Of a DNA stretch of 64,000 nt, positions 44,925 through 56,901 are shown piece by piece. The DNA is taken from the NCBI GenBank assembly GCA_034411135.1, contig DAOUMN010000042.1, forward strand, positions 27,545-91,544, given 5' to 3'. Each line of letters opens with the position of its first letter. Position 1 is the first letter of the stretch. The stretch comes from Bellilinea sp034411135. GTDB lineage: Bacteria > Chloroflexota > Anaerolineae > Anaerolineales > Anaerolineaceae. Position numbers and translations under genes: made by a program. Under the pieces are notes generated by a model. That model worked only from the letters and a program-made list of their open reading frames with translations, ran no database searches and had not been told where the DNA came from.

Positions 44925-45602
44925 TTATTTGCCCTTGACGAAGATCACGTCCTCATAGCCAAGGCTGCGAAAAAGGCGTCCAAGGTAACTTTCCGCATTC
45001 ATCTGTGCCCAATCCAGGATGCCATCCTGAATGGCGGCTTTTTCGATCTCAGCTTCGGCAGCCTGACGCGCCAGCGTTTCCAGGTTGATTTCACCGCGCC
45101 GCAGCAAACCAGTGTTTCGATCGTATACATACGATAAATCATTATCCAGCCAGGTGATAAATACCTCGGCAGGCGGCAGGCGCACATTCAATACCTGGTT
45201 CTCCACCCACATATCGCCTGGCTTCAGTTTTTCTAAATCCACCCCGGCAATCACCTTGCCGTGCCCGACAAACAGCAGTCGGTCGCCGAAAAGAAATTTC
45301 AGTTCGCTCTGCCCGGTCTCGGCAGTGATGATTTTTTCCATCGTATATTGAGCCGTTTCCAACCTTGCCAGGGAACGGATTTCATGCAGGATAGTCACTG
45401 GATCCGGCAGCACAGTTGGGGTAGGATTGAATAAAAGTGCCGATTGCGTTGCCAGCACATCTCCCATCTGACCAACCGGCTGAAGTGCCTTTTGCGTAGT
45501 GGCTGAAAGAGTGTTGACCAACACCAGCATCATCACCCCAAACAACAATAAAATCACAACCAGCCCAACCAGTCCGGCTTTTATAATCGTCTTGGCGTTC
45601 AT
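44925..45602 (-). CDS. DUF4230 membrane-anchored protein
   Basis: A 225-residue protein with an N-terminal transmembrane helix (about residues 9-31) and an extracytoplasmic domain of the DUF4230 type: LARLETAQYTMEKII, ELKFLFGDRLLFVGHGKVIAGVDL and VRLPPAEVF. Function is unknown for the family. The ATG at 45602 is preferred over 45608 because AAGGA then sits six bases upstream. It is divergent from the PhnD-like gene. Confidence 0.85.
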   Translation of the reverse strand: MNAKTIIKAGLVGLVVILLLFGVMMLVLVNTLSATTQKALQPVGQMGDVLATQSALLFNPTPTVLPDPVTILHEIRSLARLETAQYTMEKIITAETGQSELKFLFGDRLLFVGHGKVIAGVDLEKLKPGDMWVENQVLNVRLPPAEVFITWLDNDLSYVYDRNTGLLRRGEINLETLARQAAEAEIEKAAIQDGILDWAQMNAESYLGRLFRSLGYEDVIFVKGK

Positions 45603-45717
45603 TTCCATTCCTTAACACACATTCCGTCAACCATCACTCGATAAGTCCGATTATAATCAATATATCTTCTCATGTTTCAACTTCCACGCAGCTTCCCAAT
45701 TACCTCCTGGTAAACCA

Positions 45718-46746
45718 ATGAGACGGCGTCCTGGCATATTCATCCTGCTTTTCGCCATTCTGTTAACCGCCTGCGAAGCGGTATCAACGCCCACCCCAAC
45801 GCTGTCACCCGTCCTCACCCAAACAACCGAGATCACCCCCACCGCCACCATCCCGCCGCCCGGCACAGAGGGCAACCCACTCCGTTTGGGTTTCGTTGTG
45901 GAAGGTGAATCGAATCGCCGCAACGACCTTTCACGCCGGGAAATCGGTGCATACATAAGTGAGCAAACCGGGTTGGTAATCGAGATCGTCCAATTCGCAG
46001 ACCCACGTGACCTCTTTAAAGCTCTCAAAGATGGCAAGGTAGACATCTTCTGGCTGCAACCCTTGACATATATTTACGCCCGCGAACAGCAGCTGGTCAA
46101 ACTCGGACTGCTGACCAACCATTTTGGCACCTATTACTACGGCACCCAATTCATTGCCAACGTTGAAAGCGGTTTTATCTCCTATTTCGATCCATCCGCG
46201 AATGTCAGCACGGCAGACGCTCCAACAGCGCTGGCGCAGTTGGATGGCCGCCGCCCGTGCTGGGTCGAACCCGGTTCGATCTCCGGATACATCCTACCAG
46301 CTGGCATCCTCGAGCAACTGGCAATCGAAGTGCAAAGTGCGGTTGTGGTGCAAACTCATACTGCCGTAATTCGTTCTCTATACATTAAAGGCATTTGTGA
46401 TTTTGGGGTTACTTTTTCAATATCGGGTGATCCACGCACCGCCAGTCAGGTTACCGAAGATTTGCCCGATGCTCCGGCGCGAATCGTCATCCTCTGGCAG
46501 ACCAACCCGGACATACCCAACCTCAACCTGTCCTATGCCGCCGCACTGAGTGAATCGCAATCAAAACAAATTAACGCTGCCTTGATCGAGATGGTCAAGA
46601 CCAGCGAGGGTAAAACCCGCCTGACCCAGGCATTGGATGGCTATGATGTGCAGGACTTGCAAGTGGTTGACGATTCGGTCTATGATCCACTGCGCGCAGC
46701 CATCCGTTGGGCTGGCGCAGATGTATCACAGTGGATCGGTCGCTGA
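45718..46746 (+). CDS. PhnD-like substrate-binding lipoprotein, orphan
   Basis: A 342-residue exported lipoprotein (lipobox LTAC, Cys19) with a Thr/Pro-rich linker and a phosphate/phosphonate-type (PhnD) binding domain: LGFVVEGE, ISEQTGLVIEIVQFADPRDLFKALKDGKVDIFWL split by a short loop, VEPGSISGYILPAGIL and VIRSLYIKGICDFGVTF. No permease or ATPase gene is adjacent, so it either serves a transporter encoded elsewhere or acts as a sensor. No clear ribosome binding site precedes the ATG. Ligand unknown. Confidence 0.85.
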   Translation: MRRRPGIFILLFAILLTACEAVSTPTPTLSPVLTQTTEITPTATIPPPGTEGNPLRLGFVVEGESNRRNDLSRREIGAYISEQTGLVIEIVQFADPRDLFKALKDGKVDIFWLQPLTYIYAREQQLVKLGLLTNHFGTYYYGTQFIANVESGFISYFDPSANVSTADAPTALAQLDGRRPCWVEPGSISGYILPAGILEQLAIEVQSAVVVQTHTAVIRSLYIKGICDFGVTFSISGDPRTASQVTEDLPDAPARIVILWQTNPDIPNLNLSYAAALSESQSKQINAALIEMVKTSEGKTRLTQALDGYDVQDLQVVDDSVYDPLRAAIRWAGADVSQWIGR

Positions 46747-46826
46747 GCACAGTTCTTTGCGTGCTACAGTTTGGCACGAACCTTGTATGCTTGTATTAAA
46801 CCTCACGAAGGCAAAATACAGCATGG

Positions 46827-46832
46827 TAAAAT
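46827..46832 (+). promoter_or_regulatory. Extended -10 six bases from the SanA-like start
   Basis: TGG-TAAAAT, an extended -10, is followed by CGGCGC and then the ATG at 46839. No ribosome binding site. A leaderless mRNA is likely. Confidence 0.5.
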
Positions 46833-46838
46833 CGGCGC

Positions 46839-47519
46839 ATGATCAAAAAATTCATCAAAATCAGCCCTCGCATTGCCGGCTTGACCGGCGTGCTGGTATT
46901 GCTTTCGCTTGGCATACCCAACCTAGTCGCCGAATGGTATGCCCGTGCACGTATCTTTCCGCCGGAACAAGCCCCCTCCGCACCGATCGCAATTGTTTTT
47001 GGGGCTGGGCTAACCCGTGATGGTCGCCCAACGCCGGTATTACGCGACCGGGTGTCTGCCGCTGCTCAGTTATATTTTTCGGGTAAGGTGGAAAAATTGT
47101 TAATGAGCGGTGACAATCGCTTTGTGGACTATAATGAGCCTGGTGCCATGCGAACTTATGCGCTGTCATTAGGTGTGCCGGATGATGCCATCATTCTGGA
47201 TTACGCCGGTCGTCGCACGTATGATACCTGTTACCGTGCCCGTCACATCTTCGGCGTGAATCGGGCGCTTCTGGTTACCCAGCAGTTTCATCTACCGCGG
47301 GCGGTGTTCACCTGCAATGCACTGGGCATCCAGGGCAATGGTGTGATTGCCGACCAACGTACCTACAGCCGGTTCAGCCGGCACTTTTGGCGGATACGGG
47401 AAATACCCGCCACCGCGCGGGCATTTGTGGATGTGTATGTCACCCGCCCTCTTCCCGTTTTGGGTGAACCGGAACCCATCTTTGCTCTCACACAAAACGA
47501 AGTCAAACCAATTCGCTAA
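46839..47519 (+). CDS. SanA/ElyC/YdcF-family (DUF218) membrane protein
   Basis: A 226-residue protein with one N-terminal transmembrane helix (about residues 10-28) and a DUF218 domain: APIAIVFGAGLTRDGRPTPV, LLMSGDN, YAGRRTYDTCYRA and LLVTQQFHLPRAVFTC. It is closest to SanA, a factor linked to envelope permeability and vancomycin resistance in enterobacteria; its enzymatic role is not known. The start directly follows an extended -10 box. The HD-domain gene lies 17 bases downstream. Confidence 0.9.
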   Translation: MIKKFIKISPRIAGLTGVLVLLSLGIPNLVAEWYARARIFPPEQAPSAPIAIVFGAGLTRDGRPTPVLRDRVSAAAQLYFSGKVEKLLMSGDNRFVDYNEPGAMRTYALSLGVPDDAIILDYAGRRTYDTCYRARHIFGVNRALLVTQQFHLPRAVFTCNALGIQGNGVIADQRTYSRFSRHFWRIREIPATARAFVDVYVTRPLPVLGEPEPIFALTQNEVKPIR

Positions 47520-47536
47520 CCCATACAGGTGAACCC

Positions 47537-48121
47537 ATGAATCGCGACGAAGCCCTGGCAATTGTTCGAAGCTATGTTAAGAATGAAAATTTGGTGAATC
47601 ACATGTTATCAGTTGAGGCAGCCATGCAGTTCTATGCCCACCAGTATGATCAGGATGTCGAGTTGTGGAAGGTGACCGGTTTGCTGCATGATTTCGATTG
47701 GGAAATTCACCCCAGCCTGGAGGAGCATCCTGCCGCAGGTGCGCCCATCCTGCGCCAACATGGTGTCTCGGAAGAGATTATTCAGGCCATTCTCAGCCAT
47801 GCCGATCATACGGGTGTCCCGCGCGATACCCTGCTTCGTAAAGCCTTGTTCGCATGCGACGAAGTTACCGGCCTGATCACCGCAGTTGCCCTGGTTCGCC
47901 CTTCACATTCTCTCTATGACCTAACCGCTTCATCGGTCAAGAAGAAATGGAAGGATCGCGCCTTTGCGGCTGGTGCCAACCGCGAAGAGATCGCCCGCGG
48001 TGCGGACGAGCTGGGTGTAGAACTATGGCAGCATGTCGACAACGTTATCTTGGCTATGCGCAGTATCGCCCCTCAATTGGGGCTTGAAGGCAACCTTCAA
48101 AATTACCCAACCCATTCATAA
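47537..48121 (+). CDS. HD-domain phosphohydrolase
   Basis: A 194-residue HD-superfamily protein. The metal ligands are visible as His22 (NHMLSVEAAM), the His51-Asp52 doublet (LLHDFDWE) and SHADHTG further on. Such proteins hydrolyse phosphate esters of nucleotides or second messengers; the substrate is not known. The ATG follows AGGTGA. It sits between the SanA-like gene and the TIM-barrel/SnoaL gene, all on the plus strand and probably one operon. Confidence 0.92.
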   Translation: MNRDEALAIVRSYVKNENLVNHMLSVEAAMQFYAHQYDQDVELWKVTGLLHDFDWEIHPSLEEHPAAGAPILRQHGVSEEIIQAILSHADHTGVPRDTLLRKALFACDEVTGLITAVALVRPSHSLYDLTASSVKKKWKDRAFAAGANREEIARGADELGVELWQHVDNVILAMRSIAPQLGLEGNLQNYPTHS

Positions 48122-48152
48122 AATCTATGTCGGTCTTCAGGGAGGTGAGCCA

Positions 48153-49253
48153 ATGGCTTTGACAGGAAAAGGGTTCTTCATCTGGAAAATTCCCAGTTGC
48201 GAAGGAGGAAACCCTGAGGCAATTGCCCAAACTGCCCATCTCGCCGGACTCAGCCATGTTTTAATTAAAATCGCTGATGGCGCCTGGCCAATGAATATCG
48301 ACCGAACGAATAATCTTGATCTGGTGCCACCTGTAGCAGAAGCCTTACGTAAACGAGGTATCCAGGTATGGGGCTGGCATTACGTTTATGGTAATGATCC
48401 AACTGCTGAAGCCAACATCGCCATCCGCCGCATTGAGCAGTTAGACCTGGATGGCTACGTAATTGATGCCGAGGTTGAATATAAACAACCCGGTAAAGAT
48501 CGTGCTGCTCAGCGGTTCATCGCCCGGCTGCGTGAAGGATTACCCTCTTTGCCAATGGCGCTATCTTCTTATCGGTTTCCCTCCTATCACCCCCAATTGC
48601 CGTGGAGAGCTTTTCTCGAAGGGGTGGATTACAACATGCCCCAGGTTTATTGGGAAAAAGCCCACAATCCGGAAGCTCAATTGCGCCGCTGCCTGCGCGA
48701 AATGCAAGGGCTTACTCCATTTCGCCCGGTCATCCCCACCGGACCGGCTTATAAATCCGGCGGATGGGCGCCAACTACCCAGGATGTCCTCGAATTTCTT
48801 AACACCGCCAAATCATTTAGCTTATCTGCAGCCAATTTCTTTTCCTGGGATGACTGCCGCCGCAGACTACCAGAATTATGGGAGGTAATTGGTCGTTATT
48901 CATGGGTATCCCAGCCCCAACCACCCGATATCGTCCAGCGTTACCTGCAGGCGCTGAACAGCCGTGATCCTAACCAAGTCGTTCTGCTCTATCACCCGGA
49001 TGCAGTTCACATCACACCGGCAAGGGTCATCCAGGGCAGCCAGGCAATCCGCGCCTGGTATCAAACCTTGTTCACACAATTACTACCCGGTGCGGTTTTT
49101 ACGCTTTCGAGCATTTCGCAAAGCGGCAATACTCGAAACATCACCTGGACAGCCCAAGCTCCAAATCACGTGGTCAAAAACGGTAGTGACACGCTTGGAA
49201 TTATGGACGGGCGGATTGCCTATCACTACACCAACTTCACCGTTGGTAAATAA
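48153..49253 (+). CDS. Putative TIM-barrel glycosidase-like protein with SnoaL-like C-terminal domain
   Basis: A 366-residue protein. Residues 1 to about 250 look like a glycosidase-type barrel of the sort found in GH25-like proteins: FIWKIPSCEGGN, HVLIKIADG, GIQVWGWHYVYGND, LDGYVIDAEVEYK and VDYNMPQVYWEK. The acidic DAEVE is a possible catalytic segment. Residues of about 255-366 look like an NTF2/SnoaL-like ligand pocket (YLQALNSRDPNQVVLLYHPD). No signal peptide is visible, which is odd for a wall hydrolase. The ATG at 48153 follows GGAGGTGA. Function unknown. Confidence 0.75.
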   Translation: MALTGKGFFIWKIPSCEGGNPEAIAQTAHLAGLSHVLIKIADGAWPMNIDRTNNLDLVPPVAEALRKRGIQVWGWHYVYGNDPTAEANIAIRRIEQLDLDGYVIDAEVEYKQPGKDRAAQRFIARLREGLPSLPMALSSYRFPSYHPQLPWRAFLEGVDYNMPQVYWEKAHNPEAQLRRCLREMQGLTPFRPVIPTGPAYKSGGWAPTTQDVLEFLNTAKSFSLSAANFFSWDDCRRRLPELWEVIGRYSWVSQPQPPDIVQRYLQALNSRDPNQVVLLYHPDAVHITPARVIQGSQAIRAWYQTLFTQLLPGAVFTLSSISQSGNTRNITWTAQAPNHVVKNGSDTLGIMDGRIAYHYTNFTVGK

Positions 49254-49270
49254 ACCGCAGTTTATTTACC
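49245..49270. terminator. Hairpin containing both convergent stop codons
   Basis: GGTAAATAAA and TTTATTTACC form a perfect ten-base stem with a six-base loop. The stop codons of the TIM-barrel gene and of gyrA lie inside the stem. It may act as a weak bidirectional terminator. Confidence 0.5.
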
Positions 49271-52200
49271 GGCTGGCTTGCGCCGGGCAGGAGTTGACTT
49301 CGCCGTTTCTTCCGTGCTTTTCTTCTTAGCGCGGGGCGTCTTTTTTTCGGTTGAGACACCACTTGTCCCACTGGCTTTGGGCGTTGTACTTCGCCTTGGT
49401 TTCTGCTCAGGTTTCGCCACCGATTTCGTGCCAGCTTTAGAGACCGGGCGTTTGGTTGCAATCTTGTCTGCCTTTTCGCTCTCGGGCGTCCCCGCTTTGG
49501 GTACTGCGCGGCGGGTAGGCTTTTTCACTGCTTGATCCAGCGAGGTAACGCCCGTTCTATTTTCTATCACTTTGCTGGCGGTTTTTCGAACCGGCTTCCC
49601 GCTGGCTTCCGCCTTTGGCGCGGTTGATTTTCGCTGCGTTGCTGATGTCGAAGTTGCTTTACCCTTTTGCATTGAACGAGAGGGAGCAACCGGTTTTGTT
49701 TTTACAGCAGAGGCGCGGGTCTTAACAACCGAATCGCTGGCTGTCTTGCGTCGGACAGCCGGTTTTCCGAGCGGTAATTCGTCCTGGATGGGCTGGCTGG
49801 GTTTAGGGGTTCGCACGCGAGTTGGTACACCCACCGGTAAAGCCTTTCGGTCAGATCCGGCGGACTCGGCGGTGCGCGGCTTGCGGCGGGCTCGCGGCGC
49901 TTCCTCGCCGCCCCAGAACAACAAACCATTGATCAATGCCGAGACTTCAACAATGCGCTCATTGCCACGCAGCTCAACCAGCCTTTTACCGCTGGAAGCT
50001 CGTTTACCGGCTGGCAGGCTACCAATTTCCACGGGTTTTGCAGCCAGGCTGGTGAAATACAACAACCCGATGTCCTGCTCATTGCCGCTCAACATTCCAA
50101 CCAGTTCCTGCCCCTTTACCGGACGGCAGGCGATGATCCCTTGCCCGTACCTGCCCTGCCGCACTGTTTGGGATGCCGGTATACGCCAGGCATTGCCCGT
50201 ACCGCCAACCAGCATCAGATCGTGATCGGGACGGAAAACCGCCGCACCAATCACCTCGTCACCAGGACCTAGCTTAATTCCGCTTACCCCGGCAGCCACC
50301 AGCCCCATAGGGCGCACTTCCTCTTCCGCAAAGCGAATCATCATTCCCTGCCGGGTGACCATAACCACCTCACGGCTGCCATCGGTGAGCAGCACCTGCC
50401 TTAACTGATCATCCGGGTTGATCTTTACCAGAACAAATGCCTGCGCAGAGGGACCGGGCAGCTCGCGTAAATCCGATTTCTTGATCATTCCGCGCCGGGA
50501 AACAGTCATCACATACCGGTCTTCACCTTCTTCTAACCGGGCTGGTGCCGAGAACATTTGTACCACGGTCGTATTGCCGTTGAGCGGAGAGGCTTTCACC
50601 AGCGGAACTCCATCCTGGAACGATTCCACATCCGGTAGGGATTGCACCGCAATAGCCGCAGCACGCCCATCTTCGCCAACCAGATACAGGGTATGATGAC
50701 TGCTGGTGAGCAGCGCCAAACGAGGAGCGCTTCGTCCACTAAAGCGCGGCTGTTTTTCGAAACCTACCCGGCTGATCAACCCATCTTCCGTAATACCCAC
50801 CCACACTTTCTCCTCAGGAACCAGGTCGGTCGTGGTTAGCACGTCGCGGGCAGTGGAGCCCTCCTTAAGCGCCACAATCTGAGTCCGTCGCCGGTCTGCG
50901 TAGGATTGCCGGATGGAAAGCAATTCGTCCGCCACCGCCTGACGCAATTTCTTCGGAGAACGCAGCAATTCTGTCAATTCCTTGATCAACGCCACAACTT
51001 CTTGATATTCCAGTTCAATTTTCTTTCGCTCGAGCGCAGCCAGACGGCGTAATTGCATTTCCAGAATTGCGTTTGCCTGAATTTCTGTTAATTTGAAGCG
51101 CTTGATCAACCGGGTGCGGGCATCTTCGACATCCTGGGCTCTGCGGATCAGGGTGATGATTTCATCCAGATTGGCGAGCGCAATTCGCAATCCTTCCAGA
51201 ATGTGCGCACGCTGGCGGGCTTTTTCCAGATCGAATTCACTGCGCCGTCGCACAACAGTGATACGGTGATCAAGATAGACACGCAATGCCTGCTTCAACG
51301 ATAACAGACGCGGTTCACCATCTACCAGTGCAAGCAGTGAGATACGAAACGTGGATTGCAAAGGTGTCCGCCGGTACAATTCGCGCAGCACGTTTTGTTC
51401 TTCTGCCACTTTGTTGAGTTCAATCACAATGCGCATGCCCTGGCGGTCCGATTCATCCCGCAAATCACTGATTCCTTCTAGATCATTTTCACGCGCCAGT
51501 TCGGCAATTCGCTCGATTAATGAAGCCTTGTTGATCTGATATGGCAATTCGGTGATGATGATCCGGCTTTTCCCCTTACCCATTTCCTCCAATTGCACTT
51601 TGCCACGCAAGGTCACTTTCCCACGGCCGGTTGCGTAAGCCGTCAACAGATCCTCGCCGCCATCCTCCTGCAGGATGATTCCGCCAGTGGGAAAATCCGG
51701 TCCGCGCACAAATCGCATCAGGTCGCCAACATTAACATCTTCCAGCTTGTCCCAACGATCGAGCATGAAAATCAATGCATCGATCACCTCACCCAGGTTA
51801 TGAGGCGGGATGCTGGTTGCCATACCCACCGCAATACCGGACGCCCCATTAATCAACAGATTGGGCAAGGCTGCCGGCAATACTTCGGGTTCGTTGAGCG
51901 AATCATCAAAATTTCGCGTAAAATCCACCGTGTTGCGGTCCAGTTGCAACAATAAATCCAGCGCAGCTGGCGTCAATCGCGCTTCGGTGTATCGCATTGC
52001 CGCCGGTGGATCTCCGTCCACAGAACCGAAGTTGCCTTGCCCGTCCACCAACGGATAGCGCATGGAGAAATCCTGCGCAAGGCGCGCCATGGCATCATAT
52101 ACCGCCTGATCGCCATGGGGATGGTATTTTCCTAATACTTCGCCAACAATACGAGCAGATTTTTTGTAGGCAGAATCAGCCCGCAATCCCATGTCGTACA

Positions 52201-52348
52201 TACCGTAAAGGATCCGGCGTTGTACCGGTTTTAAGCCATCTCGTGCATCCGGCAGGGCTCGCGCCACGATGACGCTCATGGCGTAATCCAGGTAGGATTG
52301 CTGCATCTCCAGATCGATATCCACCCTGCGAACCAGACCTATTTCCAT
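49262..52348 (-). CDS. gyrA: GyrA/ParC-type topoisomerase subunit A with lysine-rich tail
   Basis: A 1028-residue type IIA topoisomerase A subunit. Residues 1-500 are the breakage-reunion domain: LPDARDGLKPVQRRILYGM, GKYHPHGDQAVYDAM and catalytic Tyr120 in AAMRYTEARL (Tyr122 in E. coli GyrA). Residues of about 510-810 are the beta-pinwheel. The GyrA-box QRRGGKG is not visible; RFSGRSAPR stands near its place. About 214 residues at the C-terminus are low-complexity Lys/Ala/Thr/Pro/Arg, like histone H1. With GyrB or ParE it passes DNA strands using ATP. The ATG at 52348 has an AGGAGTGA site. Gyrase versus topoisomerase IV cannot be settled from sequence. Confidence 0.93.
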   Translation of the reverse strand: MEIGLVRRVDIDLEMQQSYLDYAMSVIVARALPDARDGLKPVQRRILYGMYDMGLRADSAYKKSARIVGEVLGKYHPHGDQAVYDAMARLAQDFSMRYPLVDGQGNFGSVDGDPPAAMRYTEARLTPAALDLLLQLDRNTVDFTRNFDDSLNEPEVLPAALPNLLINGASGIAVGMATSIPPHNLGEVIDALIFMLDRWDKLEDVNVGDLMRFVRGPDFPTGGIILQEDGGEDLLTAYATGRGKVTLRGKVQLEEMGKGKSRIIITELPYQINKASLIERIAELARENDLEGISDLRDESDRQGMRIVIELNKVAEEQNVLRELYRRTPLQSTFRISLLALVDGEPRLLSLKQALRVYLDHRITVVRRRSEFDLEKARQRAHILEGLRIALANLDEIITLIRRAQDVEDARTRLIKRFKLTEIQANAILEMQLRRLAALERKKIELEYQEVVALIKELTELLRSPKKLRQAVADELLSIRQSYADRRRTQIVALKEGSTARDVLTTTDLVPEEKVWVGITEDGLISRVGFEKQPRFSGRSAPRLALLTSSHHTLYLVGEDGRAAAIAVQSLPDVESFQDGVPLVKASPLNGNTTVVQMFSAPARLEEGEDRYVMTVSRRGMIKKSDLRELPGPSAQAFVLVKINPDDQLRQVLLTDGSREVVMVTRQGMMIRFAEEEVRPMGLVAAGVSGIKLGPGDEVIGAAVFRPDHDLMLVGGTGNAWRIPASQTVRQGRYGQGIIACRPVKGQELVGMLSGNEQDIGLLYFTSLAAKPVEIGSLPAGKRASSGKRLVELRGNERIVEVSALINGLLFWGGEEAPRARRKPRTAESAGSDRKALPVGVPTRVRTPKPSQPIQDELPLGKPAVRRKTASDSVVKTRASAVKTKPVAPSRSMQKGKATSTSATQRKSTAPKAEASGKPVRKTASKVIENRTGVTSLDQAVKKPTRRAVPKAGTPESEKADKIATKRPVSKAGTKSVAKPEQKPRRSTTPKASGTSGVSTEKKTPRAKKKSTEETAKSTPARRKPAGK

Positions 52349-52453
52349 ACCAATCACTCCTATTAACCCATTTCGAGTTGAATGCGCCGTTGATTGATAC
52401 CAACCATGCGATTCAGTTTATCATGGTTTGGCTTTCATCACGCTTAAAAAACA

Positions 52454-52477
52454 ACCGAGGGCTATTCAGCCCTCGGT
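52454..52477 (-). terminator. Terminator after rpoC
   Basis: On the minus strand ACCGAGGGCT and AGCCCTCGGT form a ten-base stem with a four-base loop, 20 bases after the rpoC stop, followed by TGTTTTTTAAG. It separates rpoC from gyrA. Confidence 0.9.
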
Positions 52478-52496
52478 AAGCGTAATCCCGAATAAC

Positions 52497-56738
<4,242 letters not shown>

Positions 56739-56853
56739 GAAGTTGCCTCCTCTTTTAATAACCCGACAATTTAAACAAATAGAGGCGCTTGAGAATCCCT
56801 CTCGCGCTAGATTTTCTGGTTAAAATACAGCCGATGCATGCATGCAAAACGTA

Positions 56854-56880
56854 ATTATAGCACAATTCTACGAATTGCAA
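56854..56880 (-). promoter_or_regulatory. Promoter of rpoC
   Basis: On the minus strand TTGCAA and an extended -10 (TGCTATAAT) are 15 bases apart, giving a leader of about 110 bases before rpoC. The leader holds GCATGCATGCAT and an AAGAGGAGG ribosome binding site. Confidence 0.65.
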
Positions 56881-56901
56881 GAGACTTGCTCAAATTCAAA
56901 T

